A DNA stretch of 64,000 bases from Corallococcus sp. AS-1-6 (GCF_020037015.1 NZ_JAIQDE010000005.1:186001-250000); one strand, 5' to 3'; shown: positions 17,129 through 25,582, counted from the first letter of the stretch. The notes: generated by a model from the letters alone, not told the origin. Made by a program: numbers and translations.

Positions 17129-18670
17129 ATGAACGGCCTGGACCCCGCCGCCTGCTACCGCGCGCTGACGACGCGGGACTCCCGCTTCGACGGGCGGTTC
17201 TTCACCGCCGTGAAGACGACGCGCATCTACTGCCGCCCCATCTGCCCGGCTCGCGCACCCCGCTTCGAGAACTGCACGTTCTACCCCTCCGCCGCAGCGG
17301 CCCAGGAGGCCGGCTTCCGGCCGTGCCTTCGCTGCCGGCCGGAGACGTCACCTTCCCTGGCTCCCTGGCGCGGCACTTCCGTCACCGTCTCGCGCGCCCT
17401 GGCCCTCATCGCGGAGGGCCTGCTCGACGCCGAGGACGCCAGCGTGGACGTCCTGGCGGGCCGGCTCGGCGTCGGGGACCGGCAGTTGCGGCGGCTGTTC
17501 CAGCAGCACCTGGGCGCCTCTCCGGTCGCCGTGGCCCAGACGCGCCGCGTGCTCTTCGCCCGCCAGCTCATCCACGAGACCGCCCTCTCCATGTCCGAGG
17601 TCGCCCTCGCGTCCGGCTTCGGGAGCGTGCGGCGCTTCAACGCCGTCTTCCAGTCGCTCTACGGCCGGCCTCCGAGCGCCCTCCGCCGGGCCCGGGCCGC
17701 CCCTCTGCCGTCCGCCGGCCCCGAGGTGACGCTCCTCATCCCCTACCGGCCTCCCTACGACTGGGACGCGATGGTGGCCTGGCTGTCAGCCCGCGCGCTC
17801 ACCGGCATGGAGCACGTCGAGCCCGGCCGCTATCTGCGCACCTTCACGAACGCCTGGGGCCAGGGCGCCATGGAGGTGTCGCCCGCTCCGGGGCTCGACG
17901 CCCTGCGCGCCACCCTGCGCGTCAGCGACGTGCGGATGCTGCCCTCCGTCGTCGCCCAGGTCCGGCGCGTCTTCGACGTGGGCGCGGACGTGGAGGCCAT
18001 CCGCGCGCACCTGTCGACGGATGCCCTGCTCGCGCCCCTGCTCGCCGCGCGTCCCGGCCTTCGCGCCCCGGGCGGATGGGACGGCTTCGAGCTGGCGGTC
18101 CGCGCCATCCTGGGTCAGCAGGTGACGACCACCGCCGCGCGGCAGTTGGGGCAACGGCTCCTGGACTCCCATGGGGAACGCCTGGACCCGGCGCTCACCG
18201 GCGATGCCCGCCTCCTGCGCGCCTTCCCCCGTCCCGAAGCCCTCGCCACGGCGGAGCTCACCGGCATGGGCATGCCGGCGGCTCGGGCCCGGGCAATCAC
18301 CCAGCTCGCGGCGGCGGTCGTGGCGGATCCCACGCTGTTCCAGCCCGGCCCGTCGCTCGCGGACACCGTGGCCCGCTTCACACGGCTGCCCGGCATCGGC
18401 GAGTGGACCGCCCAGTACATCGCCCTGCGCGCCGTCCGGGAGACAGATGCCTTTCCCGCCTCCGACGTCGCCCTGCTTCGCGCCGCGACGGAGGCCGGAG
18501 GCCCACGGCCCACGCCTGAAGCGCTCCTCCAACGCGCCGAAGCCTGGAGCCCCTGGCGCGCCTACGCCGCCCAGCACCTCTGGACCTCGGTCGCGCTCCA
18601 GCGCGACCTGCCGTCTCGCACCAGCACACGCGCCGCCGCCTCCCCTTCCCGCCGGAAAACCCATGCCTGA
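17129..18670 (+). CDS. Ada-type regulator fused to AlkA 3-methyladenine DNA glycosylase
   Basis: 513 residues in three parts. The Ada N-terminal zinc/methyl-acceptor domain has cysteines C35, C39, C66 and C69, matching Ada Cys38/42/69/72, of which the first accepts methyl from phosphotriesters. An AraC-type HTH domain follows (about 85-190). The C-terminus is an AlkA glycosylase (about 195-490) with helix-hairpin-helix 'LPGIGEWTAQYI' and a following aspartate ('FPASDVALL') as catalytic residue. It would sense methyl damage, activate repair genes and excise 3-methyladenine. ATG 17129 has a GGGAGG site. It overlaps ogt by 8 bp, which makes an alkylation-repair operon. Confidence 0.95.
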   Translation: MNGLDPAACYRALTTRDSRFDGRFFTAVKTTRIYCRPICPARAPRFENCTFYPSAAAAQEAGFRPCLRCRPETSPSLAPWRGTSVTVSRALALIAEGLLDAEDASVDVLAGRLGVGDRQLRRLFQQHLGASPVAVAQTRRVLFARQLIHETALSMSEVALASGFGSVRRFNAVFQSLYGRPPSALRRARAAPLPSAGPEVTLLIPYRPPYDWDAMVAWLSARALTGMEHVEPGRYLRTFTNAWGQGAMEVSPAPGLDALRATLRVSDVRMLPSVVAQVRRVFDVGADVEAIRAHLSTDALLAPLLAARPGLRAPGGWDGFELAVRAILGQQVTTTAARQLGQRLLDSHGERLDPALTGDARLLRAFPRPEALATAELTGMGMPAARARAITQLAAAVVADPTLFQPGPSLADTVARFTRLPGIGEWTAQYIALRAVRETDAFPASDVALLRAATEAGGPRPTPEALLQRAEAWSPWRAYAAQHLWTSVALQRDLPSRTSTRAAASPSRRKTHA

Positions 18671-19184
18671 CCGCCAGCGCTTCTTCATCGATTCCACACC
18701 CACCCCCGCCGGGGTGGCGCTCCTCGTCTGTGATGAGCAAGGCCGCCTGCGCGCGCTGGACTGGGAGGGCTACGAGGCCCGCATGCACCGGCTCCTGCGC
18801 CTGCACTACGGCGAGGACGGCTGGGTCCTCGAACCCGCTCGCGACCCCTCGGGCCGCACCTCCGCGCTCCATGCCTATCTGCGCGGAGACCTGAGCGCCA
18901 TCGCCTCCCTCCCCGTGGAGACCGGCGGCACGCCCTTCCAGCGCGAGGTCTGGCGCGCCCTCCGGGAGATTCCCGCGGGGACGACGACTACCTACGGCCG
19001 GCTCGCTGAACGCATCGGACGGCCCAAGGCCATCCGCGCCGTGGGCCTGGCCAATGGCGCCAATCCCATCAGCATCGTCGTCCCGTGCCACCGCGTCGTC
19101 GGTGCCAATGCCTCACTCACCGGTTATGCAGGAGGCCTGGAACGCAAACGCTGGCTGCTCAATCATGAGCAGACGCACGCCTGA
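18663..19184 (+). CDS. ogt: O6-methylguanine-DNA methyltransferase
   Basis: 173 residues, the normal length for Ogt. The active-site motif 'VVPCHRVVG' is intact with acceptor C142. The DNA-binding helix-turn-helix 'GTTTTYGRLAERIGRP' and arginine finger region precede it. It removes alkyl groups from O6-guanine by suicidal transfer. It begins inside the end of the Ada-AlkA gene (8-bp overlap), so expression is coupled. Since the Ada protein here lacks its own O6-MGMT domain, Ogt supplies that activity. Confidence 0.95.
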   Translation: MPDRQRFFIDSTPTPAGVALLVCDEQGRLRALDWEGYEARMHRLLRLHYGEDGWVLEPARDPSGRTSALHAYLRGDLSAIASLPVETGGTPFQREVWRALREIPAGTTTTYGRLAERIGRPKAIRAVGLANGANPISIVVPCHRVVGANASLTGYAGGLERKRWLLNHEQTHA

Positions 19185-19209
19185 ATCCCTCTCACCGGAG
19201 CGCCCACGC

Positions 19210-20025
19210 ATGACCGCCCGTCCCGACACCGCCCCCACCTTCCGCGCGCTGCACCAGGGAACTGAACTGCTCATGCTCCCGAATGCCTGGGACGCCGGCA
19301 GCGCCCGCCTCTTCGAGAGCCTCGGCGCCAGGGCCATCGCCACCACCAGCGCGGGCGTCGCCTGGGCCCTGGGCTACGCGGACGGCAACGCGCTGCCCGT
19401 GGACGCGCTCGTCCACACGGTCCGCGCCATCGCCCGCGCCATCCGCGTCCCCCTCACCGTGGACGCCGAAGCGGGCTACTCGGACGACCCGGCCACCGCC
19501 GCGGAGAACGTGGCCCGCCTCCTGTCCGAGGGCGCCGTGGGCTGCAACCTGGAGGACGGCAACGGTCCTCCGGAGCTGCTCGCCGCGAAGATTGAGCGCG
19601 TGAAGCAGGCCGGCGCGCGACTGGGCGTGGACGTCTTCGTCAACGCGCGCACGGACGTCTACCTGCGCAAGCTCGTGCCGCCCGAGCGCCGCGTCGAGGA
19701 GACCCTCGCCCGCGCCGCCCGCTACCAGCAGGCCGGCGCGGATGGCCTCTTCGCCGCGGGCGTCACGGACGCGGCCGAGATCCAGGCCATCACCCGGGGC
19801 ACCCCACTGCCCGTGAACGTCCTCGCGCGGCAGGACCTCCCCGCTCCGGCGGAGCTGCGACGGCTGGGGGTGCGGCGGCTCAGCGCCGGCTCCGCCATCC
19901 CGGAGGCCCTCTGGGGCCGGGCCGGTGCGCTCGCCTCCGCCTTCCTCCGCGAGGGACACTCCGCGAGCCTGTTCGAAGCCGCCGCCAGCTACCCGTCCCT
20001 CAACGCGCTGATGAACCCGAAGTAG
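19210..20025 (+). CDS. Isocitrate lyase/PEP-mutase superfamily protein
   Basis: 271 residues forming an alpha/beta barrel. Family motifs include 'LPNAWDAGSARLFE', 'TTSAGVAWALGY', the Mg-binding 'VDAEAGYSDDP', 'GCNLEDG' and 'VNARTDVY'. Members include PEP mutase, oxaloacetate hydrolase/decarboxylase and 2-methylisocitrate lyase; the lyase KKCGH signature is missing, so a true lyase is unlikely. It starts 25 bp after ogt and is followed 20 bp later by a methyltransferase, so it rides in the alkylation-repair transcript. Similar enzymes are often found beside ada/ogt genes, but the reason is unclear. Confidence 0.88.
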   Translation: MTARPDTAPTFRALHQGTELLMLPNAWDAGSARLFESLGARAIATTSAGVAWALGYADGNALPVDALVHTVRAIARAIRVPLTVDAEAGYSDDPATAAENVARLLSEGAVGCNLEDGNGPPELLAAKIERVKQAGARLGVDVFVNARTDVYLRKLVPPERRVEETLARAARYQQAGADGLFAAGVTDAAEIQAITRGTPLPVNVLARQDLPAPAELRRLGVRRLSAGSAIPEALWGRAGALASAFLREGHSASLFEAAASYPSLNALMNPK

Positions 20026-20045
20026 CCCCCCGGAGGAGCCGAGCC

Positions 20046-20606
20046 ATGTCCCAGGAGGATCGCCAGCGCTGGAATGACAAGTACCAGCAGGCCACCGGGC
20101 CCCGGGAGCCGTCCGCCTTCCTCCGCTCGCTCGAGGACCGGCTGCCTCGCACGGGCCGGGCGCTGGACCTGGCCGGCGGAGCGGGACACGACGCGTGCTG
20201 GCTCGCGAAGCGCGGGCTGGACGTCACCCTGGTGGACATCTCCGACGTGGCGCTGGCTCAGGCGGAAGCACTCGCGCGCGACGCGGGCGTGTCCCTCACG
20301 CGCCTGCGCCTGGACCTGGAGTCCGACGCGCTGCCACCCGGCCCGTTCGACCTGGTGGTGTGCCTGAACTACCTCTGGCGGCCGCTCTTCGCCGCCGTGC
20401 CCGGGTTGCTCGCACCGGGCGGACTGTTCGTCTTCGCCCAGCCCACCCTGCGCAACCTGCAACGCCATCCGCACCCGTCCGCGCGCTTCCTCCTGGAGGA
20501 GGGGGAGCTGCCCACCCTGCTCCAGGGGCTCCAATCCCTCTCACTCACCGAGGACTGGACGGACGCCGGGCGTCACGAGGCGCGCGTGCTGGCGCGCCGG
20601 TACTGA
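20046..20606 (+). CDS. Class I SAM-dependent methyltransferase (TehB-like)
   Basis: 186 residues with the Rossmann SAM-binding signature 'ALDLAGGAGHDACWLAKRG' and acidic 'VTLVDIS' after beta-2, and 'FDLVVCLNYLWRPL' as motif IV. Its small size and the tryptophan-rich start resemble TehB/thiopurine-type methyltransferases that handle small molecules. It has a strong GGAGGAG site and is last in the ada-alkA/ogt run. Its 3' end overlaps the convergent DUF1579 gene by 34 bp. Confidence 0.88.
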   Translation: MSQEDRQRWNDKYQQATGPREPSAFLRSLEDRLPRTGRALDLAGGAGHDACWLAKRGLDVTLVDISDVALAQAEALARDAGVSLTRLRLDLESDALPPGPFDLVVCLNYLWRPLFAAVPGLLAPGGLFVFAQPTLRNLQRHPHPSARFLLEEGELPTLLQGLQSLSLTEDWTDAGRHEARVLARRY

Positions 20607-21085
20607 AGCTCGATGGCCTTCTGCGGCGCCGCTCCGGGCTCGATGTTGAAGTGCGTGATGACCAGCGCATCCGGGCCGGTCCACTCGAAGTCCACGCGCC
20701 AGCCCCAGCGGGGCGACTGCTCACCGGTGAAGTAGCTGCCGGTGACGGAGATGCGGTCGCTCACCCCGGCCTCTCCCTGCAGCGTCATGAGGTCCGTGCC
20801 GACGTGGAAGGTGTCCACCCACGACATGGTGAACCGCTGCCCGTCCAGGTGGTGGCCCAGCGTCGCCATGCCGGACAGCGGCTTGCCCCCGAAAGCGGAC
20901 GTGTACTCGTACACCACGAACCGTCCGTCGAGCACGCTCCGGAAGGTGCCGGAGCTGGGCGACTCATCCTCCACCTTGTCGGGCTGGAACCACGTGCGCG
21001 CGACGCCCTCCCACGCGCCGACCAGGCGGGAGAGGAGGTGATGCGGACCCGCGGACAGGGATTGCTGCAGACGTTCCTGGCTCAT
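20573..21085 (-). CDS. DUF1579 family protein
   Basis: 170 residues. The N-terminal 'LSRLVGAWEGVARTWFQP' and following 'DGRFVVYEYTSAFGGKPLSGMATLGH' match DUF1579, a lipocalin-like beta-barrel family of unknown function. 'GSYFTG' and 'WRVDFEWTGPDALVITHFNI' continue the barrel. ATG 21085 is preferred; an in-frame ATG at 21148 would add 21 Pro/Gly-rich residues. It overlaps the methyltransferase gene tail to tail. Confidence 0.8.
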   Translation of the reverse strand: MSQERLQQSLSAGPHHLLSRLVGAWEGVARTWFQPDKVEDESPSSGTFRSVLDGRFVVYEYTSAFGGKPLSGMATLGHHLDGQRFTMSWVDTFHVGTDLMTLQGEAGVSDRISVTGSYFTGEQSPRWGWRVDFEWTGPDALVITHFNIEPGAAPQKAIELQYRRASTRAS

Positions 21086-21204
21086 GGGCGCGGAGTCTTC
21101 CGGATGCCCCCCAGGCAGGTCCACTGCTCCGGGGGTCTCCCCGGGCACGAAGGCCCCGGCGTCGCTACATTGCCCCCTGCTTCGCTTCCCCTCAGGAGCC
21201 TTAC

Positions 21205-22248
21205 TTGCCTACGACCCCTGCCTATGCCGCCCCCAGCGCGAAGGCCGCGCTCGGCCCCTTCACCGTGGAGCGCCGCGAGCCGCGTCCCCAGGACGTGCTC
21301 ATCGACATCCAGTACTGCGGCGTGTGCCACTCCGACATCCACCAGGCCCGCGACGAGTGGGGCGGCGCCCTCTTCCCCATGGTCCCGGGCCACGAAATCG
21401 TGGGCAAGGTGTCCAAGGTGGGCAGCGCCGTCACCACGTTCAAGGTGGGGGACACCGTGGGCGTGGGCTGCTTCGTGGACTCGTGCCGCGAGTGCCCGCA
21501 GTGCCTCAAGGGCGAAGAGCAGTACTGCGACCGCGGCGCGGTGAACACCTACAACGGCCGCGAGTACGACGGCCAGCCCACCTACGGCGGCTACTCCACG
21601 CGCATCACCGTGGACGCGAAGTACGTGGTGCGCATCCCGGAGGGCATCCCCCTGGACCGCGCCGCACCGCTCCTGTGCGCGGGCATCACCACGTACTCGC
21701 CGCTGCGCTATTACGGCGTGAAGGCCGGCAGCACGCTGGCCGTGGTGGGCCTGGGCGGCCTGGGCCACATGGCCGTGAAGCTGGCCAGGGCGATGGGCGC
21801 GGAGGTGACGGTGCTGAGCACGTCACCGTCCAAGCGCGACGACGCGCTCGCCCTGGGCGCCGCGCACTTCGAGGCCACGTCCGACAAGGCGACGTTCAAG
21901 AAGCTGCGGCGGTCCTTCGACTTCATCCTGGACACCGTCTCCGCGCAGCACGACTACAACGCCTACCTGAGCCTGCTGAAGACGGACGGGACGATGATCC
22001 TCGTCGGCGCGCCGGAGAACCCCACGCCGCTGGCGGCCTTCTCGCTCATCCCCCGCCGGCTCAAGCTGGGCGGCTCGATGATTGGCGGCATCCGTGAGAC
22101 GCAGGAGATGCTCGACTTCTGCGCGCGGCACCAGGTGGCCGCCGACGTGGAGGTCATCCCCATCCAGAAGATCAACGACGCCTACGAGCGCATGCTCAAG
22201 AACGACGTGCGCTACCGCTTCGTCATCGACACCGCGAGCCTGAAGTAG
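21205..22248 (+). CDS. Zinc-dependent NADP alcohol dehydrogenase (YahK/cinnamyl-alcohol type)
   Basis: 347 residues of the MDR family. It has catalytic zinc ligands in 'YCGVCHSD' and 'GHEIVG', structural zinc cysteines in 'DSCRECPQCLKGEEQYC', and the nucleotide loop 'GLGGLGHMAVK'. The pattern fits broad-range aldehyde reductases such as YahK. The start is TTG at 21205: AGGAG lies 7 nt upstream, family alignment begins here, and no ATG or GTG occurs before the catalytic motif. A hairpin downstream (22274-22299) probably terminates it. Confidence 0.93.
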   Translation: MPTTPAYAAPSAKAALGPFTVERREPRPQDVLIDIQYCGVCHSDIHQARDEWGGALFPMVPGHEIVGKVSKVGSAVTTFKVGDTVGVGCFVDSCRECPQCLKGEEQYCDRGAVNTYNGREYDGQPTYGGYSTRITVDAKYVVRIPEGIPLDRAAPLLCAGITTYSPLRYYGVKAGSTLAVVGLGGLGHMAVKLARAMGAEVTVLSTSPSKRDDALALGAAHFEATSDKATFKKLRRSFDFILDTVSAQHDYNAYLSLLKTDGTMILVGAPENPTPLAAFSLIPRRLKLGGSMIGGIRETQEMLDFCARHQVAADVEVIPIQKINDAYERMLKNDVRYRFVIDTASLK

Positions 22249-22273
22249 CCGACCCCGGAACTTCGGCGGTGAA

Positions 22274-22299
22274 GCCCCGGCGTCCCTGCACGCCGGGGC
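22274..22299. terminator. Terminator-like hairpin between convergent genes
   Basis: A perfect 10-bp inverted repeat (22274-22283 with 22290-22299, GCCCCGGCGT arm, 6-nt loop) lies between the alcohol dehydrogenase and the convergent UPF0016 gene. There is no T tract on either side, so it may act in both directions with Rho or only protect 3' ends. Confidence 0.55.
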
Positions 22300-22312
22300 C
22301 CTTCGCACCGCC

Positions 22313-22885
22313 TCAGCCGCGCCAGGCCGTCCAGAGCGACACGAGGCCGAAGAGGAAGAAGAGCGCGGCGGTCACCCACCGCACGTACTTCATGTTCACC
22401 CTCCCGGACAGCCGGTCGCCCAGGAACACCGCGAGCCCGTCCGACACCAGCATCCCCGCCGTCGTCCCCAGCGTCACCAGCACCGGGGCCTGGTAGCGCG
22501 CGGCCACCGCCATGGTGGCCAACTGCGTCTTGTCCCCCATCTCCGCCATGAAGAAGAGCGCCACCGTGGTGAGGAAGGCGCCGAAGCGCGGGGGCTTGCC
22601 GCCGTCCTCCTCCAGCGTGTCGGGCTTGAGCGTCCACAGGCCGAAGCCCAGGAACAGCACTCCCAGGATCAGCGCCATCACCCGCGCGGGGACGTGCACG
22701 GACACCCACGTGCCCACCGAGGACGCCAGCGCGTGGTTGGCCACCGTGGCCACGAAGATGCCGCCCAGCACCACCCACGGCTTGCGGAACCGGGACGCCA
22801 GCGAGAACGCCAGGAGCTGCGTCTTGTCCCCCATCTCGCTGGCGGCGACGAGGACGAATGATCCGACAATGGCTTCCAAAGACAC
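22313..22885 (-). CDS. GDT1/TMEM165 (UPF0016) family, probable manganese exporter
   Basis: 190 residues with six predicted TM helices. The family signature E-x-G-D-K-T-Q appears twice, in 'ASEMGDKTQLLAFSLA' and 'MAEMGDKTQLATMAV', one per inverted three-helix half. Bacterial members (MneA/MntX-like) export Mn2+, and eukaryotic ones move Mn/Ca/H. Upstream on the same strand is a yybP-ykoY-like Mn riboswitch, which fits this role and implies induction by excess manganese. Confidence 0.92.
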   Translation of the reverse strand: MSLEAIVGSFVLVAASEMGDKTQLLAFSLASRFRKPWVVLGGIFVATVANHALASSVGTWVSVHVPARVMALILGVLFLGFGLWTLKPDTLEEDGGKPPRFGAFLTTVALFFMAEMGDKTQLATMAVAARYQAPVLVTLGTTAGMLVSDGLAVFLGDRLSGRVNMKYVRWVTAALFFLFGLVSLWTAWRG

Positions 22886-22981
22886 GATGACACTCCATCC
22901 CAGTTCCTGGCGCGGAGGCTGTCGTGGGGTGGAGCGCTTCAGGGAGGAGCGCGCACGACGGACCTCGGCCAGGGAGCGTTG

Positions 22982-23112
22982 AATCCCTGTCCGAAGGTCT
23001 CGTTCGTCTCGCGCGCTTGCGCGGGATGGGGGCCCGGGCTGTCACCAGCCAGTGTGTCGAGCGCCCCTCCGCCCCTCGCTGCCGGGCGGGAACTACTCCC
23101 CTTACGTGAAAG
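22982..23112 (-). promoter_or_regulatory. yybP-ykoY-like manganese riboswitch upstream of the GDT1 gene
   Basis: Read on the minus strand, the leader contains GGGGAGTAG (23101-23093) and, about 90 nt later, GAGACCTTCGGACAG (23001-22987). These correspond to the two conserved internal-loop strands of the yybP-ykoY Mn2+ aptamer. A G/C-rich helical part lies between. It ends about 100 nt before the exporter start, room for an expression platform. Boundaries are approximate. Confidence 0.75.
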
Positions 23113-23249
23113 CGCGAGTAACAGCGCTCCGGGTTCCAAGTCAACCCGGCGCGCCGCGTGTCCCTTTTTTTGACGGCACGAGAGGCCGGCCCCCTAATGC
23201 CCACGCCAGGTCGGTAGCGGCCTGTAGCAGCATTCCTGGAGGAAGCCCG

Positions 23250-23504
23250 ATGCAGGATGGAAGCGCCAGCCCGCTGAGCCCCGACGCTCCGTCGTCCCCG
23301 TCCGCGGTGGAACCCGGCGAGGTCCGCAGCCCCGAGGCCGACATCGTCTCCACCCACGTCCTCGTTCCCGAGGAGCAGGTGCACAAGCTGCGCGAACTGG
23401 CGCGGCGCACCCGCATCCACCAGAGCGAGTACCTGCGCGAGGCCGTGGAGGACCTGCTGTCCAAGTACGGCCGCATGCCCGCCAAGACGGAGGGCGAGTC
23501 GTGA
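23250..23504 (+). CDS. Ribbon-helix-helix (CopG/Arc-type) DNA-binding protein
   Basis: 84 residues. The first 30 are Pro/Ser/Glu-rich and disordered. The rest is a ribbon-helix-helix: strand 'STHVLVPEEQVHKLRELARRT' then 'IHQSEYLREAVEDLLSKYG'. It has a strong TGGAGGA site. Such proteins are usually autoregulators or antitoxins; the only possible partner is a 25-codon ORF that overlaps its stop (23501-23578). The target is unknown. Confidence 0.85.
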   Translation: MQDGSASPLSPDAPSSPSAVEPGEVRSPEADIVSTHVLVPEEQVHKLRELARRTRIHQSEYLREAVEDLLSKYGRMPAKTEGES

Positions 23505-23578
23505 GCGGCCCCCTGCTCCGCCGCCGCGTCCGGTCGTTGAGTGAACGGCTGTGGCGGTGGCTGGAGCAGGAGCTGTAA
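23501..23578 (+). CDS. Possible 25-residue coupled peptide
   Basis: A GTG at 23501 overlaps the TGA of the ribbon-helix-helix gene (GTGA) and opens a 25-codon frame ending in TAA at 23576-23578. The peptide is strongly basic and then amphipathic (RRRVRSLSERLWRWLEQEL). Overlap coupling and composition make it worth noting, but a frame this short can arise by chance. Confidence 0.3.
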   Translation: MSGPLLRRRVRSLSERLWRWLEQEL

Positions 23579-23669
23579 TCCTCCCGTCATCCCCTCCAGG
23601 CCCCACCTGGAGCGCTCCGGGAGGAACACGCTAGCGTCCTGCGCCTCTCCTTCCAGGAGTCGCGCCCGG

Positions 23670-24137
23670 ATGCGTCCCTCCCTGCTGTCCGCCCTGATCG
23701 CGCTGGCCGCCACCGGCTGCGCCACCCCCGCCTTCGAGAAGCTCTACCCCGGCATGACGGCCGCCCAGGTGGCGGACACCATGGGCAGGGGACCGGAGCG
23801 GGCGCAGGAGTTCGCGGACGGCTCGACGGCCTGGTACTTCGACGAGGACCACTGCGTGCTGATGCGCGGCCACATGCTCGTGGCCAAGTCCACCACGCAG
23901 ACGCGCACCCAGGTGCACACGCCCGTGGGCTCGCTGAAGGACGCCACCAAGGCCTGGTGCGGTCCGCCGGGCACGGACGGCCGGCACGAGCAGTACCTCA
24001 AGACGCCCTTCGGCACGTTCAAGGGCAACGTGGACCCCGCCGCCGTCACCGACGAGGTGAACAACAGCGTGCGCGCCCAGCAGGTGCCCCCCGCGTCCCC
24101 GCCCGCTCCCGACGCAGGGACCCCGCCCGCCCCGTAG
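23670..24137 (+). CDS. Small lipoprotein with BamE/SmpA-like fold
   Basis: 155 residues. The lipobox LAATGC is at residues 13-18. The mature part 'YPGMTAAQVADTMGRGPERAQEFADGSTAWYF' has the helix-helix-strand layout of the SmpA/OmlA (BamE) domain, where 'GMTxxQV' is typical. The C-terminus is a Pro/Ala-rich tail. BamE proper assists outer-membrane protein assembly; here only the fold is suggested. ATG 23670 follows a CCAGGAG site. Confidence 0.78.
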   Translation: MRPSLLSALIALAATGCATPAFEKLYPGMTAAQVADTMGRGPERAQEFADGSTAWYFDEDHCVLMRGHMLVAKSTTQTRTQVHTPVGSLKDATKAWCGPPGTDGRHEQYLKTPFGTFKGNVDPAAVTDEVNNSVRAQQVPPASPPAPDAGTPPAP

Positions 24138-24149
24138 CGGCGGCGGGCC

Positions 24150-25244
24150 TCAGGCCACCGACGAGCGGGTGACCGCGGCGTCGTCGTCCTTCTTCATCTT
24201 CCCCGCCAGCTCCCGGAAGGACATGTGGCTGATGGACAGCAGGATGAGTCCGAAGACGATCTGCTGGAGCGTCTGGCACAGCCAAAGCACGTTCGCGTAG
24301 GCGAGCCCGTGCGCGTTCACCATCGCGGCGGGCATGAACAACCCCAGGCCCACCTTGGTGGCGGCCTGGAAGGTGCCCATCATCCCGGGCGCGGCGGGGA
24401 TCATCACGCCCACCACCAGCACGCACATCACGATGTAGGACTGGAACAGCGTCAGGTTCATGGGCTCGCAGGCCGTGCCCGGCGCCGCGCCCGAGCAGTC
24501 GAAGGCGCGCGCGAGCAGCGCCATGCCCAGGCCGTTCACGCCCCAGTAGACGACCGTGTAGAGGAAGAAGAGGGCGATGTGCTTGCGGTCGGGGAGCTGG
24601 CGCATGGCCCCCACGAAGGTGTCCACGACGTCCGCCACCTTGTCCGCGATGCCCGGCGAGAAGCGGCCCACGGTGGCGCGCACCAGCCGCACCGTGCGCT
24701 CCTGCTGCCACAGGCCCAGCAGCAGGAACACCAGGCCGCCGCCGAACACGGCGAACATCAGCCACGCGCCCAGCTTCACGTACCGGACCTCGGGGGTCTC
24801 CGTGGGGATGAAGAAGAGCAGCACGCGGAACATCGCCGCGACGAAGAGGCCGTCCACGATGCGCTCCAGCACCACGGACGTCATGGCCGCGCTGCGGCGG
24901 ATGGAGCTGCGCTGGGCGATGAGGAAGGGCCGCGCGAACTCCCCCAGCCGGAACGGCAGCACCAGCAGCATCATGAAGCCGATGCCGGAGGCTTCATTCA
25001 GCTTGCGGAACGGGACGTGCTCCAGGCCCGACAGCAACGACCCCCAGCGCAACGTGCGGAAGATGTGCACGAAGGCGAGGCACACGCAGTAGGGCAGGAT
25101 CCACGCGTAGTTGGCCGCCTTGAGGCTGGCGACCTGCGTGGACAGGTCCGTGTCCCGGAAGGCCCACCACATGAAGGCAACGGTGACGAGCAGGCTGGCG
25201 ATGAGGTTGACGGCGCGTTTCACGGAAGGCGGGTATAGCGTCAC
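24150..25244 (-). CDS. Lysylphosphatidylglycerol-synthase-TM/UPF0104 family membrane protein
   Basis: 364 residues with about eight TM helices. Family features include 'FRTLRWGSLL', 'LPFRLGEFARPFLIA', 'ERIVDGLF' and 'PAAPGMMGTFQAATKVG', matching the MprF-flippase-like AglD/UPF0104 group. There is no synthase domain, so lipid translocation or a structural role is more likely than aminoacyl transfer. The start is GTG 25244 with a closely spaced GGGGAGA. The terminal 'KKDDDAAVTRSSVA' tail is cytosolic. Confidence 0.88.
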   Translation of the reverse strand: MTLYPPSVKRAVNLIASLLVTVAFMWWAFRDTDLSTQVASLKAANYAWILPYCVCLAFVHIFRTLRWGSLLSGLEHVPFRKLNEASGIGFMMLLVLPFRLGEFARPFLIAQRSSIRRSAAMTSVVLERIVDGLFVAAMFRVLLFFIPTETPEVRYVKLGAWLMFAVFGGGLVFLLLGLWQQERTVRLVRATVGRFSPGIADKVADVVDTFVGAMRQLPDRKHIALFFLYTVVYWGVNGLGMALLARAFDCSGAAPGTACEPMNLTLFQSYIVMCVLVVGVMIPAAPGMMGTFQAATKVGLGLFMPAAMVNAHGLAYANVLWLCQTLQQIVFGLILLSISHMSFRELAGKMKKDDDAAVTRSSVA

Positions 25245-25378
25245 TCTCCCCGCGACTCCAGCGGCACGCCCGCCCCCTGCCCTCCAGGGCGCACGGGCGT
25301 GGACCTTCCGCTGGCACGCTCCCCTGCCCCGTCGTTCAAGCGGCCCGGGAAACTTCCAACGCCAGACGCCGGCAACGG

Positions 25379-25582
25379 CTAGGCGTCGTGGCGGCGCGGC
25401 TCGCCGTCGGAGGGGAGCTCGTCCTCCTGCTGCTCGGCCTGACGGTCGGGCACGCGGTACTCCTCACCCAGCCAGCGGCCCAGGTCGACGGCGCGGCAGC
25501 GGCGGGAGCAGAAGGGTTGGGAGGTGTTCTCCGGACGCGGAGGCACGGGCTTCTGACAGATGGGACACGGCGCGAGTGGCAT
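25379..25582 (-). CDS. yacG: DNA gyrase inhibitor YacG
   Basis: 67 residues with the four-cysteine zinc site C6, C9, C25 and C29 ('CPICQKP' and 'FCSRRCRAVDLGRWLGEEY'), an almost exact match to YacG. In E. coli YacG binds GyrB and blocks gyrase activity. The acidic, Gln/Glu-rich tail is usual. It is divergent from the mgtE-like gene. Confidence 0.92.
   Translation of the reverse strand: MPLAPCPICQKPVPPRPENTSQPFCSRRCRAVDLGRWLGEEYRVPDRQAEQQEDELPSDGEPRRHDA

Noticed and set aside
23147..23175. GC palindrome followed by seven Ts as an intrinsic terminator
   Set aside because: The palindrome has no loop-sized centre and the T run is separated from it; no gene ends just upstream.
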